Source of the DNA: Bathymodiolus brooksi
Lineage: Eukaryota > Mollusca > Bivalvia > Mytilida > Modiolidae
Direction: 5' to 3'
NCBI GenBank assembly: GCA_963680875.1
Contig: OY804588.1
Span: forward strand, 75,540,829-75,604,828
DNA length: 64,000 bases
The position numbers were made by a program, and so were the translations under genes. Numbering within the stretch: position 1 is the first letter of the stretch; each line of letters starts with the position of its first letter. Shown piece by piece: positions 42,701-55,479 of the stretch. The notes under the pieces are model-generated. The model was not told the origin of the DNA, did not search any database, and saw only the letters and a list, made by a program, of their open reading frames with translations.

Positions 42701-45675
42701 TAGATTGTTTTTGTCTTGTTTTTCGTCATCTTGTGTACCCTATGTTGCCAGTTTCTCTAGATTGTTTTTGTCTTGTTTTTCTTCATCTTGTGTACCCTAT
42801 GTTGCCAGTTTCTCTAGATTGTTTTTGTCTTGTTTTTCTTCATCTTGTGTACCCTATGTTGCCAGTTTCTCTAGATTGTTTTTGTCTTGTTTTTCCTCAT
42901 CTTGTGTACCCTATGTTGCCAGTTTCTCTAGATTGTTTTTGTTTTGTTTTTCTTCATCTTGTGTACCCTATGTTGCCAGTTTCTCTAGATTGTTTTTGTC
43001 TTGTTTTTCTTCATCTTGTGTAACCTATGTTGCCTGTTTCTCTAGATTGTTTTTGTCTTGTTTTTCCTCATCTTGTGTACCCTATGTTGCCAGTTTCTCT
43101 AGATTGTTTTTGTCTTGTTTTTCTTCATCTTGTGTACCCTATGTTGCCAGTTTCTCTAGATTGTTTTTGTCTTGTTTTTCTTCATCTTGTGTACCCTATG
43201 TTGCCAGTTTCTCTAGATTGTTTTTGTCTTGTTTTTCCTCATCTTGTGTACCCTATGTTGCCAGTTTCTCTAGATTGTTTTTGTCTTGTTTTTCTTCATC
43301 TTGTGTACCCTATGTTGCCTGTTTCTCTAGATTGTTTTTGTTTTGTTTTTCTTCATCTTGTGTAACCTATGTTGCCTGTTTCTCTAGATTGTTTTTGTCT
43401 TGTTTTTGTCTTGTTTTTCTTCATCTTGTGTAACCTATGTTGCCTGTTTCTCTAGATTGTTTTTGTCTTGTTTTTCTTCATCTTGTGTAACCTATGTTGC
43501 CAGTTTCTCTAGATTGTTTTTGTCTTGTTTTTCGTCATCTTGTGTACCCTATGTTGCCAGTTTCTCTAGATTGTTTTTGTCTTGTTTTTCTTCATCTTGT
43601 GTACCCTATGTTGCCAGTTTCTCTAGATTGTTTTTGTCTTGTTTTTCTTCATCTTGTGTACCCTATGTTGCCAGTTTCTCTAGATTGTTTTTGTCTTGTT
43701 TTTCCTCATCTTGTGTACCCTATGTTGCCAGTTTCTCTAGATTGTTTTTGTCTTGTTTTTCTTCATCTTGTGTACCCTATGTTGCCAGTTTCCCTAGATT
43801 GTTTTTGTCTTGTATTTCTGCATCTTGTGTACCCTATGTTGCCATTTTCTCTAGATTGTTTTTGTTTTGTTTTTCTTCATCTTGTGTACCCTATGTTGCC
43901 AGTTTCTCTAGATTGTTTTTGTCTTGTTTTTCTTCATCTTGTGTACCCTATGTTGCCTGTTTCTCTAGATTGTTTTTGTCTTGTTTTTCTTCATCTTGTG
44001 TACCCTATGTTGCCATTTTCTCTAGATTGTTTTTGTTTTGTTTTTCTTCATCTTGTGTACTCTATGTTGCCTGTTTCTCTAGATTGTTTTTGTCTTGTTT
44101 TTCTTCATCTTGTGTACCCTATGTTGCCAGTTTCTCTAGATTGTTTTTGTCTTGTTTTTCTTCATCTTGTGTACCCTATGTTGCCTGTTTCTCTAGATTG
44201 AATTTGTCTTGTTTTTCTTCATCTTGTGTACCCTATGTTGCCAGTTTCCCTAGATTGTTTTTGTCTTGTATTTCTGCATCTTGTGTACCCTATGTTGCCA
44301 TTTTCTCTAGATTGTTTTTGTTTTGTTTTTCTTCATCTTGTGTACCCTATGTTGCCAGTTTCTCTAGATTGTTTTTGTCTTGTTTTTCTTCATCTTGTGT
44401 ACCATATGTTGCCAGTTTCTCTAGATTGTTTTTGTCTTGTTTTTCTTCATCTTGTGTACCCTATGTTGCCAGTTTCCCTAGATTGTTTTTGTCTTATATT
44501 TCTGCATCTTGTGTACCCTATGTTGCCATTTTCTCTAGATTGTTTTTGTTTTGTTTTTCTTCATCTTGTGTACCCTATGTTGCCAGTTTCTCTAGATTGT
44601 TTTTGTCTTGTTTTTCTTCATCTTGTGTACCCTATGTTGCCTGTTTCTCTAGATTGTTTTTGTCTTGTTTTTCTTCATCTTGTGTACCCTATGTTGCAAT
44701 TTTCTCTAGATTGTTTTTGTTTTGTTTTTCTTCATCTTGTGTACTCTATGTTGCCTGTTTCTCTAGATTGTTTTTGTCTTGTTTTTCTTCATCTTGTGTA
44801 CCCTATGTTGCCATTTTCTCTAGATTGTTTTTGTCTTGTTTTTCTTCATCTTGTGTACCCTATGTTGCCTGTTTCTCTAGATTGTTTTTGTCTTGTTTTT
44901 CTTCATCTTGTGTACCCTATGTTGCCAGTTTCCCTAGATTGTTTTTGTCTTGTATTTCTGCATCTTGTGTACCCTATGTTGCCATTTTCTCTAGATTGTT
45001 TTTGTTTTGTTTTTCTTCATCTTGTGTACCCTATGTTGCCAGTTTCTCTAGATTGTTTTTGTCTTGTTTTTCTTCATCTTGTGTACCCTATGTTGCCTGT
45101 TTCTCTAGATTGTTTTTGTCTTGTTTTTCTTCATCTTGTGTACCCTATGTTGCCATTTTCTCTAGATTGTTTTTGTTTTGTTTTTCTTCATCTTGTGTAC
45201 TCTATGTTGCCTGTTTCTCTAGATTGTTTTTGTCTTGTTTTTCTTCATCTTGTGTACCCTATGTTGCCAGTTTCTCTAGATTGTTTTTGTCTTGTTTTTC
45301 TTCATCTTGTGTACCCTATGTTACCAGTTTCTCTAGATTGTTTTTGTTTTGTTTTTCTTCATCTTGTGTACCCTATGTTGCCAGTTTCTCTAAATTGTTT
45401 TTATCTTGTATTTCTGCATCTTGTGTACCCTATGTTGCCAGTTTCTCTAGATTGTTTTTGTCTTGTTTTTCTTCATCTTGTGTACCCTATTTTGCCTGTT
45501 TCTCTAGATTGTTTTTGTTTTGTTTTTCTTCATCTTGTGTACCCTATGTTGCCTGTTTCTCTAGATTGTTTTTGTCTTGTTTTTCTTCATCTTGTGTACC
45601 CTATGTTGCCAGTTTCTCTAGATTGTTTTTGTCTTGTTTTTCCTCATCTTGTGTACCCTATGTTGCCAGTTTTTT
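39727..45675. repeat. 57-bp minisatellite, ~104 copies, with higher-order structure
   Basis: Unit 'cttcatcttgtgtaccctat', 'gttgccagtttctctagatt', 'gtttttgtcttgttttt'. Units carry markers (cgtcatc, cctcatc, tgtttt for tgtctt, ccTGtttc, acAcc) that recur in the same order. An 11-bp duplication ('tttttgtcttg') recurs at about 40920, 41729, 42595 and 43404, giving periods of 809, 866 and 809 bp (14-15 units). From 43.8 kb a different block, marked 'ccctagatt' then 'tatttctgcatc', repeats at multiples of 57 bp. Unit length is 19 codons, so frames up to 772 codons (FSRLFLSCFSSSCVPYVAS) arise; two plus-strand frames are open at once, so I do not call it coding. Confidence 0.95.
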
Positions 45676-45840
45676 AAATATTAGGAAGATTAAAATCTGT
45701 AATATTGGCCAGATCTGAATCTAAAAATGCTGACAGCTCGTTTTATTGAGGAATTGCTGACCATTCTTGTGTAGACATTCTTTTCATAATGTTTAGTCTT
45801 GTATGTAAAATCTCCTTCTTAATTGAGCACTTGTCTACAA

Positions 45841-48800
45841 ACTGACACCACTTAAAGTCAAAGGTGATATCCTATAATCTGATACCACTTAAAAACAGAG
45901 GCGACATCCTATAATCTGATACGACTTAAAACCAGAGGTGAGTTCCTATAATCTGATACCACTTAAAAATAGAGGTGGCTTTTATAACCTGATACCACTT
46001 AAAAACAGAGGTGACATCCTATAATCTGACACCACGTCAAAACAGAGGTGACATCTTATAATCTGATACCACTTAAAAACAGAGGTGACATCCTATAATG
46101 TGATACCACTTAAAACCAGAGGTGAGTTCCTATAATCTGATACCACTTAAAAACAGAGGTGGCTTTTTATAACCTGATACCACTTAAAAACAGAGGTGAC
46201 ATCCTATAATCTGACACCATGTAAAAATAGAGGTGACATCCTATAATCTGATACCACTTAAAACAGAGGTGACATTCTATAATCTGATTACACTTAACAA
46301 CAGAGGTGACATCCTATAATCTGACACCACTTAAAAACAGAGGTGACATCTTATAATCTGATACGATTTAAAAACAGAGGTGACATCCTATAAACTGACA
46401 CCACGTATAAACAGAGGTGACATCCTATAATCTGATTACACTTAAAAACAGAGGTGACATCCTATAATCTGATTACATTTAAAAAAAAAGAGGAGACATC
46501 CTATAATCTGACACCACTTCAAAACAGAGGTGGCATCCTATAACCTGATACCAATTAAAAAAAGAGGTGACATCCTATAATCTGACACCACTTAAAAGCA
46601 GAGGTGACATCCTATAATCTGACACCACGTAAAAACAGAGGTGACATCCTATAATCTGATACCACTTAAAAACAGAGGTGACATCCTATAATCTGATACC
46701 ACTTAAAAATAGAGGTGACATTCTATAATCTGATTACACTTAAAAACAGAGGTGACATCCTATAATCTGACACCACTTAAAACCAGAGATGACATCCTAT
46801 AATCTGATACGACTTAAAAATAGAGGTGACATCCTATAATCTGACACCACATAAAAACAGAGGTGACATCCTATAATCTGATTACACTTAAAAACAGAGG
46901 TGACATCCTATAATCTGATACACTACTTAAAAACAGAGGTGACATCCTATAATCTGACACCACATAAAAACAGAGGTGACATCCTATAATCTGAAACCAC
47001 GTAAAAACAGAGGTGATATTCTATAATCTGATACCACTTAAAACCAGAGGTGAGTTCCTTTAATCTGATACCACTTAAAAACAGAGGTGACATCATATAA
47101 TCTGATACCACTTTAAAACAGAGGTGACATCCTATAATCTGACACCACTTAAAAGCAGAGGTGACATCCTATAATCTGATACCACTTAAAAACAGAGATG
47201 ACATCCTATAATCTGACACCACTTTAAAAAAGAGGTGGCATCCTATAATCTGACACCACTTAAAAATAGAGATGACAACCTATAATCTGATACGACTTAA
47301 AAACAGAGGTGACATCCTATTATCTGACACCATTTCAAAACAGAGTTGACATCCTATAATCTAATGCCACTTAAAAACAGAGGTGACATCCTATAATCTG
47401 ATACCACTTAAAAATAGAGGTGACATTCTATAATCTGATTACACTTAAAAACAGAGGTGACATCCTATAATCTGACACCACTTAAAACCAGAGATGACAT
47501 CCTATAATCTGATACGACTTAAAAACAGAGGTGACATCCTATAATCTGACACCACGTAAAAACAGAGGTGACATCCTATAATCTGATTACACTTAAAAAC
47601 AGAGGTGACATCCTATAATCTGATACACTACTTAAAAACAGAGGTGACATCCTATAATCTGACACCACGTAAAAACAGAGGTGACATCCTATAATCTGAA
47701 ACCACGTAAAAACAGAGGTGACATCCTATAATCTGATACCACTTAAAACCAGAGGTGAGTTCCTATAATCTGATACCACTTAAAAACAGAGGTGACATCC
47801 TATAATCTGACACCACTTAAAAGCAGAGGTGACATCCTATAATCTGAAACCAATTAAAAAAAGAGGTGACATCCTATAATCTGACACCACTTAAAAACAG
47901 AGGTGACATCCTATAATCTGACACCACTTAAAAACAGAGGTGACATCTTATAATCTGACACCACTTAAAAACAGAGGTGACATCCTATAATCTGATACCA
48001 CTTAAAAATAGAGGTGACATTCTATAATCTGATTACACTTAAAAACAGAGGTGACATCCTATAATCTGACACCACTTAAAACCAGAGATGACATCCTATA
48101 ATCTGATACGACTTAAAAATAGAGGTGACATCCTATAATCTGACACCACGTAAAAACAGAGGTGACATCCTATAATCTGATTACACTTAAAAACAGAGGT
48201 GACATCCTATTATCTGATACACTACTTAAAAACAGAGGTGACATCCTATAATCTGACACCACGTAAAAACAGAGGTGACATCCTACAATCTGAAACCACT
48301 TAAAAACAGAGGTGATATCCTATAATCTGATACCACTTAAACCCAGAGGTGAGTTCCTATAATCTGATACCACTTAAAAACAGAGGTGACATCATATAAT
48401 CTGATACCACTTTAAAACAGAGGTGACATCCTATAATCTGACACCACTTAAAAGCAGAGGTGACATCCTATAATCTGATACCACTTAAAAACAGAGATGA
48501 CATCCTATAATCTGACACCACTTTAAAACAGAGGTGGCATCCTATAATCTGACACCACTTAAAAATAGAGATGACAACCTATAATCTGATACGACTTAAA
48601 AATAGAGGTGACATCCTATAATCTGACACCATTTCAAAACAGAGTTGACATCCTATAATCTAATGCCACTTAAAAACAGAGGTGACATCCTATAATCTGA
48701 TACCACTTAAAAATAGAGGTGACATTCTATAATCTGATTACACTTAAAAACAGAGGTGACATCCTATAATCTGACACCACTTAAAACCAGAGATGACATC

Positions 48801-51470
48801 CTATAATCTGATAGGACTTAAAAACAGAGGTGACATCCTATAATCTGACACCACGTAAAAACAGAGGTGACATCCTATAATCTGATTACACTTAAAAACA
48901 GAGGTGACATCCTATAATCTCATACACTACTTAAAAACAGAGGTGACATCCTATAATCTGACACCACGTAAAAACAGAGGTGACATCCTATAATCTGAAA
49001 CCACGTAAAAACAGAGGTGACATCCTATAATCTGATACCACTTAAAACCATAGGTGAGTTCCTATAATCTGATACCACTTAAAAACAGAGGTGACATCCT
49101 ATAATCTGACACCACTTAAAAGCAGAGGTGATATCCTATAATCTGATACCACTTAAAAACAGATGACATCCTATAATCTGACACCACTTTAAAACAGAGG
49201 TGGCATCCTATAATCTGACACCACTTAAAAATAGAGTTGACATCCTATAATCTGATGCCACTTAAAAACAGAGGTGACATCCTATAATCTGATACCACTT
49301 AAAAATAGAGGTGACATTCTATAATCTGATTACACTTAAAAACAGAGGTGACATCCTATAATCTGACACCACTTAAAACCAGAGATGACATCCTATAATC
49401 TGATAAGACTTAAAAACAGACGTGACATCCTATAATCTGACACCACGTAAAAACAGAGGTGACATCCTATAATCTGATTACACTTAAAACAGAGGTGACA
49501 TCCTATAATCTGATACACTACTTAAAAACAGAGGTGACATCCTATAATCTGAAACCATTTCAAAACAGAGGTGGCATCCTATAACCTGATACCACTTAAA
49601 AACAGGTGACATCCTATAATCTGACACCACTTAAAAACAGAGGTGACATCCTATAATCTGACACCACTTAAAAACAGAGGTGACATCCTATAATCTGATA
49701 CCACTTCAAAAAACAGAGGTGACATTCTATAATCTGATTACACTTAAAACCAGAGATGACATCCTATAATCTGATACGACTTAAAAATAGATGTGACATC
49801 CTATAATCTGACACCACGTAAAAATAGAGGTGACATCCTATAATCTGATTACACTTAAAAACAGAGGTGACATCCTATAATCTGATACACTACTTAAAAA
49901 CAGAGGTGACATCCAATAATCTGACACCACGTAAAAACAGAGGTGACATCCTATAATCTGAAACCACGTAAAAACAGAGGTGACATCCTATAATCTGATA
50001 CCACTTAAAACCGGAGGTGAGTTCCTATAATCTGATACCACTTAAAAACAGAGGTGACATCCTATAATCTGATACCACTTTAAAACAGAGGTGACATCCT
50101 ATAATCTGACACCACTTAAAAGCAGAGGTGACATCCTATAATCTGATACCACTTAAAAACAGAGATGACATCCTATAATCTGACACCACTTAAAAACAGA
50201 GGTGGCATCCTATAATCTGACACCACTTAAAAATAGAGATGACATCCTATAATCTGATACCACTTAAAAGCAGAGGTGACATCTTATAATCTGACACCAT
50301 TTCAAAACAGAGTTGACATCCTATAATTTGATGCCACTTAAAAACAAAGGTGACATCCTATAATCTGACACCACTTAAAACCAGAGATGACATCCTATAA
50401 TCTGATACGACTTAAAAACAGAGGTGACATCCTATAATCTGACACCACGTAAAAACAGAGGTGACATCCTATAATCTGATTACACTTAAAAACAGAGGTG
50501 ACATCCTATAATCTGACACCACGTAAAAAACAGAGGTGACATCCTATAATCTGAAACCACTTAAACACAGAGGTGACATCCTATAATCTGATACCACTTT
50601 AAAACAGAGGTGACATCCTATAATCTGACACCACTTAAAAGCAGAGGTGACGTCCTATAATCTGATACCACTTAAAAACAGAGATGACATCCTATAATCT
50701 GATGCCACTTAAAACAGAGGTGACATCCTATAATATGATACCACTTAAAAATAGAGGTGGCATTCTATAATCTGATTACATTTAAAAACAGAGGTGACAT
50801 CCTATAATCTGACACCACTTAAAACCAGAGATGACATCCTATAATCTGATACGACTTAAAAACAGAGGTGACATCCTATAATCTGACACCACGTAAAAAC
50901 AGAGGTGACATCCTATAATCTGATTACACTTAAAAACAGAGGTGATATCCTATAATCTGACACCACGTAAAAACAGAGGTGACATCCTATAATCTGATAC
51001 CACTTAAAACCAGAGGTGAGTTCCAATAATCTGATACTACTTAAAAACAGAGGTGACATCCTATAATCGGATACCACTTTAAAACAGAGGTGACATCCTA
51101 TAATCTGACACCACTTAAAAGCAGAGGTGACATCCTATAATCTGATACTACTTAAAAACAGAGGGGGCATCCTATAATCTGACACCACTTAAAAACAGAG
51201 ATGACATCCTATAATCTGAAACCACTTAAAAACAGAGATGACATCCTATAATCTGAAACCACTTAAAAACAGAGGTGGCATCCTATATTCTGACACCACT
51301 TAAAAACAGAGATGACATCATATAATCTGATACGACTTAAAAACAGAGGGGACATCCTATAATCTGACACCACTTCAAAACAGAGTTGACATCCTATAAT
51401 CTGATGCCACTTAAACACAGAGGTGACATCCTATAATATGACACCCTTTAAAAACACAGGTGACATCCTG
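45841..51470. repeat. 37-bp minisatellite, ~150 copies, with higher-order structure
   Basis: Unit 'ctgataccacttaaaaacag' plus 'aggtgacatcctataat'. Variants (gattacac, acactac, acGtaaa, aaCcaga, gaGttcc, atagagg) recur in fixed order. The 'tgagttcct' unit appears near 45942, 46128, 47050, 47757, 48351, 49055, 50008 and 51018, implying blocks of about 16-19 units in the middle of the array. 37 is not divisible by three and no long frame exists. Confidence 0.95.
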
Positions 51471-51476
51471 TACTTT

Positions 51477-52445
51477 TATTAAATAAATGTTAGAGAAAAT
51501 CGATGGGACAGTCAAGAATGGACAATCCAGAGACATCGACAACGTTAGATACAAGACATAGAACAAAGGCAAAACTCATCACAGAAAACGAAAAAAGATA
51601 AGCAGCACAAACCCATCATAGAAAACGAGTAAATTCCGGCCCCCACGAAGGTTAAGACACTCGCTGTGTTACTCATAGTCATAAAAACAAGGTAAATAAC
51701 GGCCCCCACGAAGGTTAAGACACTCGCTGTGTTACTCATAGTCATAAAAACAAGGGTAAATAACGGCCCCCACGAAGGGTAAGACACTCGCTGTGTTACT
51801 CATAGTCATAAAAAGGGGTAAATCCTGGCCCCCACAAAGGGTACGACACTCGCTGTGTTACTCAGTCATAAAAAACAAGGGTAAATCCCGGCCCCTGCGA
51901 AGGGAAAGACACTCGCTGTGTTACTCATAGTCATAAAAACTAGGGTAAATAACGACCCCCACAAAGGGTAAGACACTCGCTGTGTTACTCAGTCATAAAA
52001 AACAAGGGTAAATCCCGGCCCCCACCAAGGGTCAGACACTCGCTGTGTTACTCATAGTCATAAAAAGGGGTAAATCCCGGCACCACGAAGGGTAAGACAC
52101 TCACTGTGTTACTCATAGTCATAAAAACAAGGGTAAATCCCGGCCCTCACGAATGGTAACGCTCTCGCTGTGTTACTCATGGTCATACAAAACAACGGTA
52201 AATCCCGGCCCCCACGACGGGTAAGACACTGGCTGTGTTACTCATAGTCATAAAAAACAAGGGTAAATCCCGGCCCCCACGAAGGGTAAGACACTCGCTA
52301 TGTTACTCATAGTCATGAAAAACGGGTAAATCCCGGCCGCCACGAAGGGTAAGACACTCCCTGTGTTACTCATAGTCATAAAAAACGGGTAAATCCCGGC
52401 CCCTACGAAGGGTAAGACATTCGCTGTGTTACTTGTAGTCAAGTC
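51477..52445. repeat. Dispersed element copy with its distal segment expanded (~62 bp, 13 copies)
   Basis: Begins with one unit of 'aataaatgttagagaaaatc' and 'gacaatccagagacatcgac' (51480-51540), then unique 'gatacaagacatagaacaaa'. About 13 tandem copies follow of 'gtaaatcccggcccccacga', 'agggtaagacactcgctgtg', 'ttactcatagtcataaaaac'. The parent order matches 63280-63500. Variation is mostly in the A-run and in cggcccc. Confidence 0.9.
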
Positions 52446-52616
52446 CGGTAAAAGTCTTGTTGATAGAGGAAAATAGAAAAGGTCCATTGCCAGTGTCAGT
52501 AGTATCTTTTACTACAAGCTACGACAAATTATTTGTTTTAGTTTTTTTTTACATTTTGTTGCAGTTTAAGCCAGCAGTATATGCCAATGTGTTCACCTTA
52601 GCATTATTAAGAAAGA

Positions 52617-52800
52617 GTTTGAAGATACCAAAGGAAGGTAATCAGAATCCGTACAACACAATGGCCAACAGAAATAGTACAAAAGGACAAAGAACGATCT
52701 ACAAGACATGCATATAAAACTAAAGATCGAGTAACACGAGTCCCACTAAAAACTGCGGGTAAACTCAGGTGCTCGGGAGGGGTAAGCAGTTCCTGGAGTA
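52617..52800 (-). mobile_element. Penelope-like 3' tail copy
   Basis: Reverse orientation: 'gaagataccaaaggaaggta', 'atcagaatccgtac', 'cacaatggccaacagaaata', 'acgatctacaagacatgcat', 'agtcccactaaaaactgcgg', 'aggggtaagcagttcctgga'. Confidence 0.7.
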
Positions 52801-53200
52801 GATATAGAGAAACAGAATTATATTGATGTAAATGTTGTGTTATATATTGAATGTTTATTGTTTATATTATTATATTATGACAATAAAATATAATTTACAT
52901 CAATATGATTGACACATAGCTTTTATACAATAATCATCAAACTACATTACTGTAATGTTGCGTGAGATGAGAATCAAAAATCAATGCATCTCTCCATTGT
53001 GACGTCATACATTCAGAACTTGTCACTCCAAGCACTATTGACAAACTCCGAAATGTAGCGTTGTTGGAATCGGAAAGAAATGAGATATATACGAATTGTA
53101 GCGGGAAGAATGCGTTACGGATGTACACCGTGCATACCCTTTCCACAGTAGTCCAGACCTGTATGTTGACAACACACAATGGAGGAAGGTGAAAAATAAA
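52800..53200. other. No gene recognised
   Basis: AT-rich inverted motif at 52805-52910 ('tatattgatgtaaatgttgt' and 'taatttacatcaatatgatt') suggests a small fold-back. An 80-codon minus-strand frame at 52937-53179 has no recognisable motif. A CRE (tgacgtca) lies near 53000. Confidence 0.35.
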
Positions 53201-53700
53201 ACTCTACGATAAACGTGATGCCTTCACTTTTTCAAGTAGTCAATTTTCTTTTCATCAGTAGCGATATTCCAGTAGCACAAGCATGTGGAATTTACATCTC
53301 ACAACTCATAACGTTATCATAGGGTTTGTGCTCAGTATAGTGCTAGTCTGAACAAGGCTTAGCTGCTGACGCAAAACCTACCCAAACAATGCTACGTTTC
53401 TCCTATGTTGAATTCATCGGTAAAAAAATGATATAGCCGTCATGACGGACTGATCGACCATTACGACATATCCATGATCTCAAACGATTGTGAAAAGAAA
53501 GTTTAAACGGTGTTTGTCAAACATTCCACCATTATAAACAGAACCAACAATGCATCTTTTAATTTTTTACGTAGAAGTTTTCTTTTCTCTATCACTGACT
53601 TTATTACCGGACTTGACTAGAAGATCTAGATTAACATGGCGGATGTCCTGTAAGAAGCGGAAACTGCATACCTTTCACCCCGTTGATTTGTTGAGATCCG
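53200..53700 (+). pseudogene. Penelope-like RT C-terminal relic
   Basis: 'aaactctacgataaacgtga' (LYDKRD), 'gcgatattccagtagcacaa' (DIPVAQ), 'ggaatttacatctcacaact' (GIYISQL), 'gaccattacgacatatccat' (DHYDIS) appear in the same order as at 39330-39610, with indels and a small inserted block near 53490-53550. The end (53630-53680, 'ggcggatgtcctgtaagaag') corresponds to 39695-39715. Confidence 0.65.
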
Positions 53701-53784
53701 TATACCTCATCTTTTCAGTCTTCTTGCTTGTGTTGTGTTTTTTTCTTTTGTTTGTCTTCGTGCAGTGTTTTGTGTGCTTTATGT

Positions 53785-53840
53785 TGTCATGGTCTGTATG
53801 TTGTCATGGTCTGTATGTTGTCATGGTCTGTATGTTGTCC
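53785..53840. repeat. 18-bp tandem repeat, three copies
   Basis: 'tatgttgtcatggtctg' repeated three times at the end of the retroelement relic. Confidence 0.85.
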
Positions 53841-53849
53841 ATTCGTGAT

Positions 53850-54187
53850 TGCCTCTAACGTTTATTCAACCAAATGAATATTTTATATTTTGTATTGAAG
53901 CATGATTGATCTGACTTTTCCGCTTGATTGATTGGTGTATATTTTTATACTAATAATTTTACATACATTCATGATGGTTTACAACGATTAATATTGTATT
54001 GTTATTTCTCCACATGTAGACACTATCAACTATTTTACTTTAGGGATAAAACAGTTGGAATGACATTCAATTACTGGATAATATAAATATAAAGAGGTGG
54101 GAAATAAGTTAAATAATTTTATGTAAAAACAAATATATTTACTATTGAGCAAACACGTGATACGTAGATCTAATAAGATATAAAGTA
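53850..54187. other. No gene recognised
   Basis: AT-rich DNA upstream of the transporter-like exon. An in-frame TGA at 54158-54160 bounds that exon's frame. No TATA or acceptor stands out. Confidence 0.4.
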
Positions 54188-54518
54188 CATATGAGAGACA
54201 AGCTCGCTACTCCACAACGTATGAGAGACGAGTTCGCTACTCCACAACATATGAGAGACAAGCTCGCTACTCCACAACATATGAGAGACGAGTTCGCTAC
54301 TCCACAACATATGAGAGACAAGCTCGCTACTCCACAACATATGAGAGACAAGCTCGCTACTCCACAACGTATGAGAGACGAGTTCGCTACTCCACAACAT
54401 ATGAGAGACAAGCTCGCTACTCCACAACATATGAGAGACAAGCTCGCTACTCCACAACGTATGAGAGACGAGTTCGCTACTCCACAACATATGAGAGACG
54501 AGTTCGCTATTCCACAAT
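54188..54518 (+). repeat. 30-bp minisatellite, 11 copies, in frame with an exon
   Basis: Unit 'catatgagagacaagctcgc' plus 'tactccacaa', with variants caagctc/cgagttc and acat/acgt. Each unit carries an ATG in the same frame. The last unit (54491-54520) grades into unique coding sequence ('gagttcgctattccacaatg'), so the array appears to have grown from the exon itself. Confidence 0.9.
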
Positions 54519-54681
54519 GGCTGATAGTACTATCAGGATTTTTTTGCTGCTTCCTGGGAACATCTATACCATTTGTATCAGGAATAATCCACCTAGAACT
54601 TTTAGCTGAATATGGACAATCAGACACAAAAACTGCTTGGTCTGGGTCTTTATGTAACAGTATGTTTGCATTAGCTGGTAG
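54191..54681 (+). CDS. Monocarboxylate-transporter-like exon with repetitive N-terminus
   Basis: The frame opens at ATG 54191. Its first ~110 residues are 11 repeats of MRD(K/E)(L/F)ATPQ(H/R). Then comes PQWLIVLSGFFCCFLGTSIP, FVSGIIHLELLAEYGQ, SDTKTAWSGSLCNSMFALAG, and a donor (GTGAGT at 54682 or GTAGGT at 54678). The W..V...F helix, E(L/F)L..(F/Y)G and S.(T/K)KTAW.GSL pattern fits the first helix and loop of SLC16/MCT-type carriers of the major facilitator superfamily. The family's usual DGGWGW box before helix 1 is absent; the repeat array occupies its place. No downstream exon was found before the window ends, so the gene is partial. The true start may be any of the repeat ATGs. Confidence 0.55.
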
Positions 54682-54710
54682 GTGAGTGATAATGTAACGA
54701 AGATTTAATA

Positions 54711-54898
54711 TACAATCAAACCTGTATTAAGAGGTCACATTTGGGACAACGAAAGAGTGGTCTTTTAAGACAGGTGATCTCTAAATAGAAGCTCAATTCA
54801 CATGAAATTTACTATGACAGGACAATAAAAAGGTGACCTTTTAATACAGGTGACTGTTTAATAGAGGTGACCACATAAGCAGGTTTGACTACTGTATT
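54711..54898. mobile_element. Tc1/mariner-type MITE
   Basis: TA-flanked; left 'caatcaaacctgtattaaga', right 'gcaggtttgactactg'. Same family as 4171-4354, with internal 'aggtgaccttttaatacagg'. Lies 30 bp beyond the transporter-like exon. Confidence 0.6.
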
Positions 54899-54934
54899 AT
54901 GCATAAAGTTAAAGCTAAAGATGAGAGTGATGTA

Positions 54935-55235
54935 TTTGTGTGTTAGGGGTATCTATTTTACCACTTTGTGTGTTAGGGGTATCTATTTTAACTCTTTTTG
55001 TGTTAGAGGTAACCATTTTACCTCTTTGTGTGTTAGGGGTATCGATTTTACCTCTTTGTGTGTTAGGGGTATCGATTTTACCTCTTTGTGTGTTAGGGGT
55101 ATCTATTTTACCTCCTTGTGTGTTAGAGGTATCTATTTTACCTCTTTGTGTGTTAGAGGTATCGATTTTACCTCTTTGTGTGTTAGAGGTATCGATTATA
55201 CCTCTTTCTAGGGTATCGATTTTTATCTCTTTCTA
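54935..55235. repeat. 30-bp minisatellite, ~10 copies
   Basis: Unit 'ctctttgtgtgttaggggta' plus 'tcgattttac' with gggg/agg and tcta/tcga variants. It opens two plus-strand frames of about 100 codons, which I regard as non-coding. Confidence 0.9.
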
Positions 55236-55479
55236 ATATTTTTGTACCGAATTTGTAAACTGGTATTTTTGTTGGTGTTTAGTTTTATTATATATAACTT
55301 CATAAAACTTAAAAGGTCAAAATAAAGACGTTCCAAATCTGCATTCATTGTGTGTATTTCGCAATAATAAGTTATTTTATTATACACTCGAAACGAAGTT
55401 TGGAGGGATGTACTGGTTTCAAAGTGTCTGTCTGTCTGTTGTCTGTACACACAATCTTGTACACAACTGTTTTGTCTTA

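Noticed and set aside
39727..45718. 772- and 483-codon cysteine/phenylalanine-rich repeat proteins
   Set aside because: Two plus-strand frames are open simultaneously in a stop-free 57-bp unit, there are no flanking exons or initiation context, and the 11-bp insertions shift frame.
53550..53858. 102-codon frame with leucine-rich stretch
   Set aside because: Composed of the end of a Penelope-like relic and an 18-bp tandem repeat.
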